From positions 1 through 8,217 of the forward strand of contig JAIYCA010000174.1 in NCBI GenBank assembly GCA_027488265.1: 8,217 nucleotides of DNA, written 5' to 3'. Source of the DNA: Planctomycetaceae bacterium (GTDB lineage Bacteria > Planctomycetota > Phycisphaerae > Phycisphaerales > SM1A02). The notes under the pieces were generated by a model that worked only from the letters and a program-made list of their open reading frames with translations, ran no database searches and was not told the DNA's origin. Below are positions 1-6,443 of the stretch, in pieces (the first letter of the stretch is position 1; each line of letters starts with the position of its first letter). The position numbers were made by a program, and so were the translations under genes.

Positions 1-1024
1 CGAAGAGATCCTCAATCCCGTCACGATCTGGGCTTTCGCTCAGGATCGGCACCTGTGCGATTTGGTCGAAGGAAGCCTCGTTGAGTAGCCCACGCGCGAC
101 GGAGGGAACCCGCCCTTTTCCGCGCGTGAATGCGCGGCTTGCTAAGAGTTGCGAAAGGACGGTGCGCCAACGCCCGCGCGATTTCGCGGTGTTCACTTGC
201 ACGTCTTCGAGTCGTGCGTAGACCGCTTGACGCAAGAGCCGCGATTGCTTTTGGAGCGCGGCCTCAAGCGGAAGGTGTTCAAGTTCGGCAGGAAGCGCAG
301 AGAAGAGCAGCGAGACGAGTTCACGGAAACGCGTCGCGCGCACATCAGCCAGCTTCGCGCGACCAAGACTCGCCGCAACCCACGCGAGGCCGTCGAAGCG
401 ATCACGGAAGGTGAGATCGCCGCGCGCGAGATACGCGTCGACGGCGTACGAGAGCGTGTCGAGTTCGCCCTCTTTCGCACCCATCGCGTCGGCGAGCATG
501 GCGGTGTACGTCGCGATGCGCGTTTCGGGAATCGCGCGCGTCATCCGATCGATCTCTGCGGTGTGACTGCGGAGTTCTGCACCTTTGTTTTCGCGCACGC
601 TTTGGCACGCGAAGCTCAATCCAACGCGCGTGCGACGGTCGTCGGGAACTGGTACGAACGGGAACATCTGACACGCGATTGGCTTTTCCGCAAATCCGTA
701 CTCCTTGTGGATACGGCCGAGGCCGTCGTCCATCAGGAAGACGCATGCACCGTCTTCGCGTTGACGGAGATAGGTGACGCCACGGAAGTCGACAGTGACG
801 GGCATGCCGAGTTTCTCAGCCCACGTCTGGGATTCGAGTTTGCGAAGGTCGGCGGGGCGGAGTTGGACGGTGAAATCGCGGCAACAGTTTCCACAGCCGT
901 GGCAGCTGTAGCGTTGCGCGTTGAGTGGCAGCACAACCAACGGCAGCGCGACGGGGCGATCGTCGCGCTCGTTCTCTCGATTGGATGCGGAGTTGGATGT
1001 GGAGTCGCTCACAGAATCGCTCAC
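1..1024 (-). CDS. YkgJ-family cysteine-cluster protein (3' end beyond window)
   Basis: Reading the minus strand from a GTG at 1024 gives 341 codons with no stop before the left edge, so the C-terminus is missing. The family signature is clear: C41-H-G-C44-G-N-C47-C48 near the N-terminus, then G-A-C94-V-F-L, then K-P-I-A-C118-Q-M-F-P-F and a further C140. These match the YkgJ/UPF0153 domain, thought to bind zinc or an iron-sulfur cluster; no reaction is firmly established for most members. One usual cysteine is absent: D-G-L-G103-R-I-H stands where relatives normally have D-G-x-C-x-I. Residues 1-16 are Ser/Asp/Asn-rich and coded by short tandem repeats. The roughly 200 residues after the cluster are mostly charged and probably helical, and I do not recognise them. 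The start is chosen because 1024 is the first possible start codon after the upstream gene's stop (31-nt gap); GTG at 1012 is the alternative. No Shine-Dalgarno sequence is visible. The gene is likely the last known member of the operon. Confidence 0.85.
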   Translation of the reverse strand, partial: MSDSVSDSTSNSASNRENERDDRPVALPLVVLPLNAQRYSCHGCGNCCRDFTVQLRPADLRKLESQTWAEKLGMPVTVDFRGVTYLRQREDGACVFLMDDGLGRIHKEYGFAEKPIACQMFPFVPVPDDRRTRVGLSFACQSVRENKGAELRSHTAEIDRMTRAIPETRIATYTAMLADAMGAKEGELDTLSYAVDAYLARGDLTFRDRFDGLAWVAASLGRAKLADVRATRFRELVSLLFSALPAELEHLPLEAALQKQSRLLRQAVYARLEDVQVNTAKSRGRWRTVLSQLLASRAFTRGKGRVPSVARGLLNEASFDQIAQVPILSESPDRDGIEDLF

Positions 1025-1033
1025 GGAATCGCT
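998..1033 (-). repeat. Three 12-bp tandem repeat units at the start of the ykgJ-like gene
   Basis: On the minus strand the units are AGCGATTCCGTG (1033-1022), AGCGATTCTGTG (1021-1010) and the diverged AGCGACTCCACA (1009-998). The first two differ at one base, the third at several. They encode an S-D-S-[VT] repeat and supply two in-frame GTG codons exactly one unit apart, so the start codon itself is duplicated. This is probably simple slippage expansion. Confidence 0.6.
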
Positions 1034-1055
1034 TAAGGATCGTTCAGGAGGTCGC

Positions 1056-2087
1056 TCAGATCGCAGACGGTACGCGCTTCAAGCGTCGTGCGCACCAGAT
1101 TGCGCCAACAACGCCAAGTGGAAGACTGATGATCGCTTCGCCGGCGCTCTCAAGAAGCGCGAGTTGTGCGGTCAGTGCATCGAGGCTTTCGCCGTCGCCC
1201 GACTGTGAGGCGATGACGTACGGCGCGACGAGCGCGACAAGTCCTTCCCGCCAACCGATGCGACCGAGTGGATTTCCTGCGCCAAGGATTGCGACCGCAG
1301 CGAGCATCGCGGCTTGCGCCGGACCGAGCGAAACACCGACGATTTTGGCAGCCGCCCACATGCGAATCGCCCACATCGCGAGATCGACTGTGCGGAACAC
1401 GATGCCGCCGAAGAGCGCCCGTGGCTCGACAAGCACGCGCTCGCCGCCTTTCAAGACGCGACGAAGGAGCGGAGATCGACCGACGAGCATCGTGACGGTC
1501 GACCCCACGACGATGACACCAACAAATCCAAGGAACCAGAGCCAGTCGAGCGCGAGCGTTTCGCGTCCGACGGCGATTTGAATGAGTCCAGCGGAGAGCC
1601 CAGCGCCGAGTGTTCCGAGTGTCACGATGGCAACGCCGGTAATCCATGCCGCGATATCGGTGGCAGGCATGCGATCAACGCGCCAGTGATATGCGCAGCG
1701 CAGCGCGAGTCCGAGTCGGATGGGCGCGTAATTGAAGAGCGTCGCCATCAGGTTGACGGCTTGCATCTCGATGTTGCCGACGCGACGGATTGGTCGGACG
1801 ACCGACCAAAACGTGAGTCCAGAGCAAATGATCGAGCCGAGCGTCGAGAGAAGAAGCAACGCGACGAGCGTTGGATCGGCCGCGCGCAGCTTTGCGAGGC
1901 CTTCGCCGCCATCTTTCCACGCGCGTTGGATGCACCAACCGATGAGAACGCAACCGAGGATGAATCCCACGACTTGCACCAACATCTTCGCCCGCGTCGG
2001 CTTTCCCGGCGCGCGCGCGCTGTGTGTCGCTTCGCGCGACATCGCGCGGTCGTGCGTCGATGGCGTGTTGTTGTCCGGGACGTTCAC
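1056..2087 (-). CDS. Polytopic membrane protein, UPF0104 / LPG-synthase-TM-like
   Basis: The 343-aa protein has a polar, basic N-terminus (residues 1-34) followed by about seven or eight hydrophobic segments, at roughly 36-54, 73-97, 108-128, 145-173, 181-203, 225-251, 255-292 and 306-332. The segment with N-P-L-G-R-I-G-W-R-E-G (272-282) resembles the conserved G-x-G-x-R-E motif in the lysylphosphatidylglycerol-synthase transmembrane domain family (UPF0104). Members are predicted lipid flippases or lipid-handling proteins and often sit beside GT2 enzymes; the soluble aminoacyl-transferase domain of MprF is absent here. The GTG start overlaps the upstream glycosyltransferase stop as GTGA (2087-2084), a typical arrangement for translational coupling, so the two products probably work together on a lipid-linked sugar. 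The fold is confident; substrate and transport direction are unknown. Confidence 0.85.
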   Translation of the reverse strand: MNVPDNNTPSTHDRAMSREATHSARAPGKPTRAKMLVQVVGFILGCVLIGWCIQRAWKDGGEGLAKLRAADPTLVALLLLSTLGSIICSGLTFWSVVRPIRRVGNIEMQAVNLMATLFNYAPIRLGLALRCAYHWRVDRMPATDIAAWITGVAIVTLGTLGAGLSAGLIQIAVGRETLALDWLWFLGFVGVIVVGSTVTMLVGRSPLLRRVLKGGERVLVEPRALFGGIVFRTVDLAMWAIRMWAAAKIVGVSLGPAQAAMLAAVAILGAGNPLGRIGWREGLVALVAPYVIASQSGDGESLDALTAQLALLESAGEAIISLPLGVVGAIWCARRLKRVPSAI

Positions 2088-2827
2088 GCGCGCGAGTGTA
2101 CCGCGCGAGGTGCGCGACGCCGTTCGCGCCAGAGCACGATGAAGACGCGGAAGCCGTCCTTCATGCGGATCTTCTTACCTTCATCGAACCCACGCGGGTC
2201 GTAACTCACGGGCGCTTCACAAAGTCGCAGACGATGACGCGCAGCGGCCGCGATGATTTGTGGCTCGATGCCGAAGCGCTCCTCGTCGAGGTCTGGCAAG
2301 ATCGTGCGCAGAGCTGGGATCGAAAACAGCTTGAGGCAGCATTCCATGTCGCGGACCACAAGGCCCGTGACCATGTTGCTCGCGAATGTAAGGACCCCGT
2401 TTAAGAGGCGATGCACTCGTCGCTTGAGGCTCTTCGGCGTATCTGCCCAACGATTGCCAACGACGAGATCTGCCTTGCCCAATCGCACGGGTTCAAGCAG
2501 CCGCGCGAATTCGGCCGAGTCGTATTCGAGGTCGGCATCTTGAATGACAACAGCGTCTTCGTCGCGTGCGAGTTCGAGTGCACGCGCGAAGCCCGTTCGG
2601 ATGGCGGCGCCTTTGCCGCGATTCTTCGGATGAAACGAGACAAGCGCTTCGCCTTGGTCGCCGAGTGCGCGGACGCATGCGCGAGTCGCATCATCCGATC
2701 CGTCATCAGTGAGTACAACCTGCGCCTTCCAACCAGCGGGGAGTGGCGCACGTCGCGCGCGCGCGACCGCTTCGCCTAGCGTTGCAGGCTCGTTGTACAC
2801 AGGCATGACGACGAAAAGTGTCGGCAT
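2084..2827 (-). CDS. Family 2 glycosyltransferase, dolichyl-phosphate mannose synthase-like
   Basis: The 247-aa protein is a complete GT-A fold GT2 enzyme. Visible motifs in order are V-V-M-P-V-Y-N-E (6-13) for nucleotide binding, T-D-D-G-S-D-D (40-46), N-R-G-K-G-A-A-I (69-76), the metal-binding Q-D-A-D-L-E-Y-D (96-103), G-N-R (124-126), R-D-M-E-C-C-L-K (159-166), F-G-I-E-P-Q (185-190) and P-R-G-F-D-E-G-K-K-I-R-M-K-D-G (211-225). The last block is typical of DPM1/DPM-DPG-synthase-like enzymes, which move a sugar from a nucleotide donor to a polyprenyl phosphate at the cytoplasmic membrane face. There is no C-terminal membrane segment, so membrane contact may come from the coupled UPF0104 protein downstream. 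Family members usually have T-D-x-x-x-C-Y-K; here the Thr is Arg159 and the Tyr is Leu165. The ATG at 2827 lies 50 nt after the floA stop; a possible GGAAGGA (2841-2847) is rather far away at 13 nt. Donor sugar and acceptor are unknown. Confidence 0.93.
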   Translation of the reverse strand: MPTLFVVMPVYNEPATLGEAVARARRAPLPAGWKAQVVLTDDGSDDATRACVRALGDQGEALVSFHPKNRGKGAAIRTGFARALELARDEDAVVIQDADLEYDSAEFARLLEPVRLGKADLVVGNRWADTPKSLKRRVHRLLNGVLTFASNMVTGLVVRDMECCLKLFSIPALRTILPDLDEERFGIEPQIIAAAARHRLRLCEAPVSYDPRGFDEGKKIRMKDGFRVFIVLWRERRRAPRAVHSRA

Positions 2828-2877
2828 CGTGAGGTGAGGATCCTTCCCAACCCAAACGTCGCGCAGTCTCTCGCAGG

Positions 2878-3906
2878 TCAGGCCTGCGAGGTTCCGCCGC
2901 CACCGATCGCTGTACGCATCGCGGTATCCGCAGTGAGATTCTGCATGCGGTAGTAATCCATCAAGCCGAGTTTGCCCGTGCGGAGGCTCTCTGCCACCGC
3001 CTTCGGTACCTCGGCTTCGGCGAGCACAACGAGCGCGCGATTCTTCTGCGCCTCGGCTTGATACTCCACTTCCTGTGCGACGGCGAGCGCGCGACGCTGC
3101 TCGGCCTGCGCTTGGAAGCGCTTGGTGTCCGCTTCCGCTTGTGCGGCTTGGAGTTGGGCGCCGATGTTCTCACCGACGTCGACGTCTGCGATATCGATCG
3201 AAAGAATCTCGAATGCCGTGCCCGAGTCGAGGCCCTTCGCAAGCACCGTCTTCGAAATGCGGTCGGGGTTTTCGAGCACGCTCTTGTGATCCCCCGCAGA
3301 ACCGATGGTTGAAATGATGCCTTCACCGACGCGCGCAATGATGGTTTCTTCGGTCGCGCCGCCAACGAGTCGCGAGATTGCAGTGCGGACGGTGACGCGT
3401 GCCTTTGCTCGAAGCTGAATGCCGTCCTTCGCGACCGCATCGATCGTGGTCTTCCCCGACTGCACGCTCGGGCAATCGATGACCTTCGGATTCACCGACG
3501 TTTGGACGGCGTCGAGAATGTCGCGGCCCGCGAGGTCGATGGCCGTCGCGCGGTTCCAAGGCAATTCGATCGACGCCTTATCTGCAGCAATCATCGCAGC
3601 AACCACACGACTGATGTTTCCGCGCGCGAGATAGTGCGCTTCCATCAAGTCGGTTGGAATGTCGAGCCCGGCCTTCTTCGCTGAAATGCGGTTGAGGACG
3701 ATGACCTCCGGTGGGACCTTTCGGAGCCGCATCATGATGAGATCGAGCATGCCGACCTTCGCGTCGCTGAAGAGGGCTTGCACATACAACTTCAGGACGC
3801 CAAGCATCGTGAAGAAGATGAAGAGGCCGATGAGGAAGGCGATACCCAGAATGATCCAGGCGATCACTTGGGTTGGCGTGACATTTTGGGCAAGGAGCGA
3901 GGTCAT
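2878..3906 (-). CDS. floA: Flotillin-like protein FloA
   Basis: The 342-aa product matches bacterial FloA along its full length (the Bacillus protein is about 330 aa). It has one N-terminal membrane segment (about 13-35), then the SPFH domain with the FloA-specific blocks A-R-G-N-I-S-R-V-V (94-102), A-I-D-L-A-G-R-D-I (122-130), S-V-N-P-K-V-I-D-C-P (137-146), L-E-N-P-D-R-I-S-K-T (211-220) and S-I-D-I-A-D-V-D-V-G-E-N-I-G (236-249). An Ala/Glu/Gln-rich coiled coil follows (about 250-305), then the L-G-L-M-D-Y-Y-R-M-Q-N signature (313-323). FloA forms oligomers marking membrane microdomains and helps organise membrane proteins and fluidity. The reading frame stays open upstream to 4188, but ATG 3906 is chosen because homology begins there and an AAAGGA-type ribosome site lies 9 nt upstream. 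The gene follows two NfeD genes, its usual partners. Confidence 0.97.
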   Translation of the reverse strand: MTSLLAQNVTPTQVIAWIILGIAFLIGLFIFFTMLGVLKLYVQALFSDAKVGMLDLIMMRLRKVPPEVIVLNRISAKKAGLDIPTDLMEAHYLARGNISRVVAAMIAADKASIELPWNRATAIDLAGRDILDAVQTSVNPKVIDCPSVQSGKTTIDAVAKDGIQLRAKARVTVRTAISRLVGGATEETIIARVGEGIISTIGSAGDHKSVLENPDRISKTVLAKGLDSGTAFEILSIDIADVDVGENIGAQLQAAQAEADTKRFQAQAEQRRALAVAQEVEYQAEAQKNRALVVLAEAEVPKAVAESLRTGKLGLMDYYRMQNLTADTAMRTAIGGGGTSQA

Positions 3907-3915
3907 CGTTCGGTG

Positions 3916-3922
3916 TCCTTTC
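3916..3922 (-). promoter_or_regulatory. Ribosome binding site of floA
   Basis: Minus-strand GAAAGGA lies 9 nt before ATG 3906. It is among the best Shine-Dalgarno matches in the window and rules out the longer upstream reading frame as the real start. Confidence 0.75.
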
Positions 3923-3931
3923 AAGAGTGCA

Positions 3932-3990
3932 GAAATCGCGCCCGTCGGTGTTCGCCACAGCGGTCGCTTCCCGGAAACACGGCGGATTTC
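3932..3990 (-). promoter_or_regulatory. Possible structured leader between short nfeD and floA
   Basis: The 115-nt gap before floA is the longest in the presumed operon. A 15-nt arm at 3976-3990 (AACAC, GGCG, GATTTC on the plus strand) can pair fully with GAAATC (3932-3937), CGCC (3939-3942) and GTGTT (3948-3952); only a 1-nt and a 5-nt bulge interrupt the other arm. In the mRNA (minus strand) this forms a long bulged stem ending about 10 nt before the floA ribosome site. It has no T-run, so it is not a normal terminator. It could protect or process the mRNA or tune floA translation, or be chance in GC-rich DNA. Confidence 0.3.
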
Positions 3991-4021
3991 GACGGAACTC
4001 GGTGGCGCAGCGTAGCAAGGT

Positions 4022-4528
4022 TCAGCGCACGACGCGGACGCGTACTTGTCCATCGCGTACAGAAACAACTTCGATGGAAGTTCCGGAGTCGATGAGGTCG
4101 CCTTCGGCGCTCGCGTCGAGGCGTCGGCCACCGATGCGGACAAACCCCGCGGGTCGCAGCGGTGTGATTGCTTCGCCGCGTGCACCAACCTTCGGAAGAT
4201 CCGTCGACGGTTCAGCGATTTTTGCGCCTGTTCGCGCGGGGTCCTCTGCGGAGAGCACCATGCGGCGACCCATCGGCGACTTCGTTGCGAGCCGCAGCCC
4301 GAACATCAGCATGAACGGAGCTGCAAGCCCGTAGAGCGCGAGCAGCGTCATGCCCAGCGTCGCATCGTGCATGAAACCGAGCACGACCGAAGCGATCGCG
4401 CAAATCACGCAGAGAATCGCGAGGAGTCCGCCAGACGGAATCACGAACTCGATGAAGAAGATCCCGAACGCGGCAACGCCGAGCAGGATCGATGCGATGA
4501 GGTGACCGGAGGATGATTCGCCGTTCAT
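4022..4528 (-). CDS. Short NfeD-family membrane protein
   Basis: The 168-aa product lacks the serine-protease domain. It has three membrane segments (about 8-30, 33-53 and 58-80), a short polar linker (81-113), and a C-terminal OB-fold of the NfeD type: G-A-R-G-E-A-I-T-P-L-R-P-A-G (115-128), then I-G-G-R-R-L-D-A (132-139), E-G-D-L-I-D-S-G (142-149), and a last beta-strand rich in Val/Arg. Short NfeDs are known partners of flotillins and stomatins, and floA is the next gene, 115 nt downstream. The ATG at 4528 is 37 nt after the long nfeD stop; a TTG at 4603 would give 25 more residues but overlaps the upstream gene and adds a polar tail unlike the family. No strong ribosome site is seen. Confidence 0.88.
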   Translation of the reverse strand: MNGESSSGHLIASILLGVAAFGIFFIEFVIPSGGLLAILCVICAIASVVLGFMHDATLGMTLLALYGLAAPFMLMFGLRLATKSPMGRRMVLSAEDPARTGAKIAEPSTDLPKVGARGEAITPLRPAGFVRIGGRRLDASAEGDLIDSGTSIEVVSVRDGQVRVRVVR

Positions 4529-4565
4529 GTGGCTTTCGTGTGCTGGCGCGTGGAATGGCGAATCA

Positions 4566-6245
4566 TCACGATTCGCTCGACTCTTCGCGCAGGGGTTCCA
4601 CAATCACAGAACTTCCCGAGCGCGCAATCACAACGACTGCGGCGCCGCGCGCAATGTAGTCGCCCGTGGACTGCGCGTCGAAGAGTTCGTCCGCGACGCG
4701 TACACGTCCTGCAGGTCGAAGGTCGGTATCGGCGAAGCAGCGTACGCCGACGGCGGGCATGCGCGGTTCGCTGAGAGATGGCATTTCATGGCCTCCAACG
4801 ACGGAAGCGGAAAGCACGGCTCTCTTGAAGATGGTCGTTTCGCGGAACCAGCGCGATGCAAACCACGTGAGGAGGCCGCCGATCACGAGGCCTGCCACGG
4901 TGGTGGTTGACGCGGTGAGAAGCAACGAGCGTTCGCCCGCGCTGGTTGGATCGGAACCGGTGAAACTTGCGATGAGGCCGAAGAGCACGCAGACGGCGCC
5001 GAAGAGCCCAATGAAGCCGACGCCAGGGGTGATGAAAATCTCGACGCCGATGAGTGCGATCCCGAGAATGACGAGAAGAATCTCCCACCACTCGGCGAGA
5101 CCAAGCAGCCCTGGTGCGCCCACAAGCAGGATGAGCGCGCCCGCGGCGATCGCGCCAGCGATTCCGATGCCAGGATGCAGCGTCTCGATCACAAGCGCTA
5201 CGACGAAAATCGCGATGAGCAAGATGCGCATCGGCCATGAGACAATCAATCGCACAACCGACTCGGTCCAACTCTCCGGGAAGGGCACGATCTCGCGGGC
5301 GGCGAAGAACTGCTGCAACTCTTGATCATCCTTGACGGTGCTGGCTGCGAGACCCCATCGAAGTGCTTCGTCCGATTGCGCGACAAGAAGCCTCGTGCCG
5401 TCGTCGATCGTTTCAACGATGCGCCAGTTGTCCTGCGGGTCGAGTGCGAGTTCAGCGGGCGGTGTGGGGCGTCGTCCGCTTCCGGGATCGAGTTTCGCGG
5501 GTGCAGTTTGAGGGTCGATTCCGAGCATTTCAAGATCGGCACGGTCAACAAAGCGTCGCGCGCCGTCTGATGCGCGCTCAGCGAGCCAGAGTTCGCGCTC
5601 TGTGACGACGAACGCGTGCAAGAGTCGTGGATCGTCACCGCGGCGTTCGGCGGCGGCGTCGAGCTCATCGAGAAGCGGCGACTCCATTTTGGCGCGCTCC
5701 GCTTGCGGGAGCGGCTGCAATCCGAGTCCGGGGATCGCCACGATTGGGGCCGCGTCACCGAAGACGGAGCCGGGGGCGACGATGATCTCGCGACAAGAGA
5801 GCGCGATCAACGTACCTGCGCTGTAGGCCTTCGGATGAATCCACGCGACGGTGTTTGCGGGTGCTTCGCTCTTGATGCGAAGGCAGATATCGATCGTTGC
5901 GCCGACTTCGCCGCCTGGCGTATCGAGTTCGAGAACCACCGCTTGGAACCCTTGCTCTGTCGCGGCTTTCAAGCGTCGTTCAATGGACCAGAGCGTGACC
6001 GAGTCGATCGGGCCTGTGATGGGGAGCACTGCAACACGTTCCGCTTGCCTTCCTGCAGGAACAGCGATCGGTGGTGTGGTCTGCACTTGCTGCGCAGAGG
6101 CGAAGCTGCGAGTTGCGAGCAAAGCGATGCAACAAGTGAGCACCGCGAGGAGCGGTGCTGCATGTCGCGCCAAAGTGTGTTGTATTGGAACGCGTGGCGA
6201 CTTCAGAGACCGCCGAGATTGAGCGCATTCCGTTCCACGCAGCAT
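4566..6245 (-). CDS. nfeD: Long NfeD: ClpP-class serine protease with membrane and OB-fold domains
   Basis: From ATG 6245 the product is 559 aa. A hydrophobic stretch at about 30-45 ending in A-S-A before Q-Q (about 51/52) looks like a signal peptide. The protease domain follows: V-L-E-L-D-T-P-G-G (104-112), then A-Y-S-A-G (140-144) with the likely nucleophile Ser142, and A-K-M-E-S-P with the likely general base Lys186. The 44-residue distance is close to that of the Ser-Lys dyad in archaeal NfeD PH1510. About five membrane segments follow (roughly 338-355, 359-381, 386-406, 408-428, 441-463), then an OB-fold (about 499-551) with D-L-R-P-A-G. Family members cleave hydrophobic C-terminal parts of stomatin-like proteins; here FloA is the natural candidate partner, though FloA itself lacks an evident target tail. 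The frame is open to GTG 6332, but that codon lies in the terminator stem. TTG 6173 would give a tighter signal peptide. The gene heads the presumed operon; no clear promoter is visible. Confidence 0.92.
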   Translation of the reverse strand: MLRGTECAQSRRSLKSPRVPIQHTLARHAAPLLAVLTCCIALLATRSFASAQQVQTTPPIAVPAGRQAERVAVLPITGPIDSVTLWSIERRLKAATEQGFQAVVLELDTPGGEVGATIDICLRIKSEAPANTVAWIHPKAYSAGTLIALSCREIIVAPGSVFGDAAPIVAIPGLGLQPLPQAERAKMESPLLDELDAAAERRGDDPRLLHAFVVTERELWLAERASDGARRFVDRADLEMLGIDPQTAPAKLDPGSGRRPTPPAELALDPQDNWRIVETIDDGTRLLVAQSDEALRWGLAASTVKDDQELQQFFAAREIVPFPESWTESVVRLIVSWPMRILLIAIFVVALVIETLHPGIGIAGAIAAGALILLVGAPGLLGLAEWWEILLVILGIALIGVEIFITPGVGFIGLFGAVCVLFGLIASFTGSDPTSAGERSLLLTASTTTVAGLVIGGLLTWFASRWFRETTIFKRAVLSASVVGGHEMPSLSEPRMPAVGVRCFADTDLRPAGRVRVADELFDAQSTGDYIARGAAVVVIARSGSSVIVEPLREESSES

Positions 6246-6331
6246 CCTCGCATCGTAGCGTTGAAGTCGAAGCCTTCGAGATGCGGGCACTAGGCCATGG
6301 GCTGTCTTGAAACGTGCATGCGCGAAAAGCA

Positions 6332-6364
6332 CCGCGGCCGACCAGGGACTCTGGTCGGCCGCGG
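6332..6364 (-). terminator. Perfect 14-bp hairpin terminator after the prepilin gene
   Basis: CCGCGGCCGACCAG (6332-6345) and CTGGTCGGCCGCGG (6351-6364) are exact inverted repeats around a 5-nt loop. In the minus-strand direction the stem is followed by TG-C-TTTT, and in the plus direction by GAAG-TTTT, so it may work both ways. It lies 80 nt downstream of the complete prepilin gene and just upstream of the long nfeD, marking a transcription-unit boundary. Confidence 0.85.
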
Positions 6365-6403
6365 GAAGTTTTAGGTTTGCGTCGGAAGGTCTACATCAGA
6401 CTC

Positions 6404-6440
6404 TCCGACACCTGCCTCTCGGCAACACGTGCTTGTCGGA
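6404..6440 (-). other. Nested hairpin in the 3' untranslated region of the prepilin gene
   Basis: TCCGACA (6404-6410) pairs with TGTCGGA (6434-6440), and inside it TGCC (6413-6416) pairs with GGCA (6421-6424) around a four-base loop. The element starts 3 nt after the prepilin stop codon, ahead of the strong terminator. It has no T-run. It may protect the 3' end of an abundant mRNA, or be chance. Confidence 0.4.
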
Positions 6441-6443
6441 CAA

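Noticed and set aside
149..1036. A 295-codon open frame on the plus strand
   Set aside because: It is the antisense of the YkgJ-family gene, whose cysteine motifs prove the minus-strand reading. The plus-strand product is Arg/Ala/Glu-rich with no recognisable motif, as expected in GC-rich DNA.
1314..2204. A 296-codon open frame on the plus strand
   Set aside because: It lies antisense to the UPF0104-like gene and the end of the GT2 gene. The product is a charged, low-complexity sequence without homology signs.
3907..4188. N-terminal extension of the FloA reading frame by 94 codons
   Set aside because: The extension overlaps the short nfeD coding end, has no family similarity, and the good ribosome site lies just before ATG 3906.
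4529..4603. 25-codon extension of the short NfeD to a TTG at 4603
   Set aside because: It would overlap the long nfeD gene and add a polar tail not seen in the family; ATG 4528 fits better.
5616..6293. A 225-codon open frame on the plus strand
   Set aside because: It is antisense to the protease domain of the long NfeD, which has clear catalytic motifs.
6246..6332. 29-codon extension of the long NfeD to a GTG at 6332
   Set aside because: The GTG is inside the terminator stem and the extra residues precede the signal peptide without any family similarity.
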